In this document: positions 28,001 through 30,204 of the stretch, piece after piece
How the letters are laid out: every line of letters starts with the position of its first letter
Position numbering within the stretch: position 1 is the stretch's first letter
NCBI GenBank assembly: GCA_021205045.1
Contig: JAJPYH010000218.1
Span: 1-30,204, forward strand
From: Lachnospiraceae bacterium
GTDB lineage: Bacteria; Bacillota; Clostridia; Lachnospirales; Lachnospiraceae
Direction of reading: 5' to 3'
DNA: 30,204 nt
Notes under the pieces: generated by a model
What the model was told of the DNA's origin: nothing
Seen by the model: only the letters and a program-made list of their open reading frames with translations
The model's database searches: none
Translations under genes and position numbers: made by a program

Positions 28001-30204
28001 GAGCCAGACAAGCACCGGCACGATCTGTCCCATCAGCGTGTAAGCGGAAATTCCTGTCATGTCCATGACGGCCGCGTACAGGGTGGAGAGCCCCAGAATC
28101 TGCAGCCGCCGCGGGATACTCCCCGCCGCCTGTCCTGTAAACGGGTGCCGGGCCATGAGAAGTCCGCTGTCGGCTGTGTTGAGCGCCATCTCATACACCG
28201 CGTCCGTCAGATCCACCACATAATTTCCCATAAAATGCGCCAGCGTCACAGCCCCTGCCGCCGCCAGCACCACAAGGTATATGCCTCCGCTTCTGAGAGA
28301 AAGCCGGCTTATCTGCGCCGCCTCCCCCCTGCGTTTACGCCATCTGCGGCAAAAGGCGCACAAAAGAACCGCTAAAAGAGCCCCCGCCACAAGGGCCGGT
28401 ATCAGTAGCCTCTCATAAAGGCCCAGTGTTCCCCCCGTAAAAAGAACACACAGATAGGCTGCCTCCGCGCAGCCCCACAGGACTATCAGTCCCACCGTCA
28501 GATCAATCATGATGCTTTCTCCGAAATCAGACTTTCATAAAAACGAAAAAAGTCTCCCACTCCGCCGCAGCCGGCAGCAAGCAGAAGACTTTTTCCGTTC
28601 AGAGTGCCTTTACATCCAGCCGGACCTTGTCGGCAATCCGCGCGATGTACTCGCTGTTGGTAGGCCTGTGCCTGCCATGCTCATTGGAATAGCCGAATAA
28701 CTCCTCGAAGGTCGCGCTGTTCCCTCTCTGCCAGGAAACCTCGATGGCATTTCTGACTGCCCTCTCCACCTTCTGGTCGGTAGTCCTGAAATGCTTCGCG
28801 ATGGTAGGATACAGAAGCTTGGTCACACTGGATACCGCCTCCATGTCCCTGCTGGAAAGCATAATAGCGTCCCTCAGATAATGATAGCCCTTCAGATGGG
28901 CGGGTACGCCCACATCCAGCATAATCCTGGTCACATAGCTCTCCAGCTGCACCTCCTCAATCGTCAAAATATCCATAGTAAAATTCCCCTTTCCACATCT
29001 GGTATTTTGCCGGATAACAGCAATTTTGCGTTACCGATGGGGAAATCTTACCACAGGTGTCGATTTTTGTGAAGGGAAACTCATCGCGCATTTTGTCGTC
29101 TTCTGTGATGCGTTCTGCCTGAAATAACCCCCGTCAAAGCTCTTCCTTTACTATATAAATCGGCCTGTCCTTCACTTCCATATAGGTCTTGGCCAGATAC
29201 TGGCCGATGATGCCGATGCAGAAAAGCTGTACCCCGGCAATCAGTGTAATGATGCACACAAGGGACGGCCAGCCGCCCACAGGATCTCCCCAGATCAGCG
29301 TCCGCACAATGATGAATATCATCGCCACGAAGGCAATCACGCAGAAGCTGATGCCTATAAAGGCCGCGACGGAAAGAGGGACTGTGGAGAATGCCATGAT
29401 GCCGTCCAGAGAATAGAGCAAAAGCTTCCAGAAAGACCACTTGGTCTCCCCCTTCCTGCGCTCCACATTCTCAAATTCAAGCCATTTGGTCTCAAAGCCG
29501 ACCCAGCCGTAAATACCCTTGGTAAAGCGGTTGTACTCCTTCATGGAAAGGATGGCGTCCACCACCTGCCTGGTCATCAGGCGGTAATCTCTGGCTCCAT
29601 CCACAATTTCCGTCTTGCTGATGCGCCGCATCAGCTTATAAAAACAGCGGGCGAAAAAGGAACGGACAGGCGGCTCTCCTTTGCGGGTCACCCGCCGGGT
29701 CGCCACAGAATCGTAGCCCTGATCAATATAGGAAAACATCTCCGGCAAAAGCCCGGGCGGATCCTGTAAATCCACATCCATGGCCACAACGTAATCCCCC
29801 GCCGCATGCTCAAAGCCCGCTAAAAGTCCCGCTTCCTTGCCGAAATTTCTGGAGAAGGACACCATGTGCACCCGCCCATCCTTCTCATGGAGCCTTCGGA
29901 TTTCCTCTTTTGTACGATCCCTGGATCCATCATCCACATAGATGATCTCAAAATCCATACCCCGCCCGTCAAAGAAGGACTGATTTTTGATAAATTCCTC
30001 ATAAAAAAGGGAAACATTTTCTTCCTCATTGTAGCAGGGCACAATCACGCTTAAAAGACTCATGAGATCTCCTTTTCAAATAGTCGTAAACAGCTATAAT
30101 ATAACAAATTATCCAAAACTTGACAACCTTTTCCTTTACTTTATCACAGCTTTTATAAGCCATTTATGATAATGTCCTTATATACCACAAGAGAAAATGT
30201 CCCA

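Overview
This window reads as a large surface-polysaccharide (exopolysaccharide, capsule or secondary cell-wall glycan) biosynthesis cluster of a low-to-mid-GC Firmicute. I infer a spore-forming Clostridia member, most likely Lachnospiraceae. The reasons are strong AAGGAGG-type ribosome binding sites, a stand-alone Spo0A DNA-binding domain protein, an EpsG-family polymerase and an EPS-type polyprenyl glycosylphosphotransferase. Every gene I accept lies on the minus strand, so transcription runs from right (30204) to left (1). The long plus-strand open frames are antisense shadows.

Right edge (28.5-30.2 kb): a clear sigma-A-type promoter drives a GtrB/DPM1-like glycosyltransferase. A second promoter precedes a 125-residue Spo0A C-terminal-domain protein, followed by an intrinsic-terminator-like hairpin. 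The large gene block starts 35 nt beyond that hairpin.

Core assembly block (19-28.5 kb): two overlapping membrane genes that may be halves of one GT-C-like protein, a GT2, the initiating glycosylphosphotransferase, a Wzz-like chain-length protein fused to a kinase-like domain without a Walker A motif, two GT2s, EpsG and two GT4s. Most junctions are 4-nt ATGA overlaps.

Sugar-nucleotide block (12-17.7 kb): GT2, pseC, pseB, a 34-codon mini-ORF, a membrane glycosyltransferase-like gene broken by two in-frame stops, a GNAT acetyltransferase and a GtrB-like GT2. Long imperfect palindromes lie on both sides of pseC. PseB, PseC and the GNAT would make UDP-2,4-diamino-2,4,6-trideoxy-L-altrose derivatives. 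PseF, PseG and PseI are not in the window.

Export and decoration block (1-11 kb): GT-C-like protein, PglK-like ABC flippase, SGNH hydrolase, GtrII-like transferase with its GtrB partner, acyltransferase-3, another GT-C-like protein and wecE (3' end beyond the left edge).

Proposed logic (inference): the glycosylphosphotransferase loads undecaprenyl phosphate, GT2/GT4 enzymes extend the repeat unit, the ABC protein flips it, and EpsG polymerises it under Wzz-like control. Three GtrB-like enzymes make undecaprenyl-phosphate sugars that GT-C partners use outside the membrane. The acyltransferase and SGNH protein adjust O-acylation.
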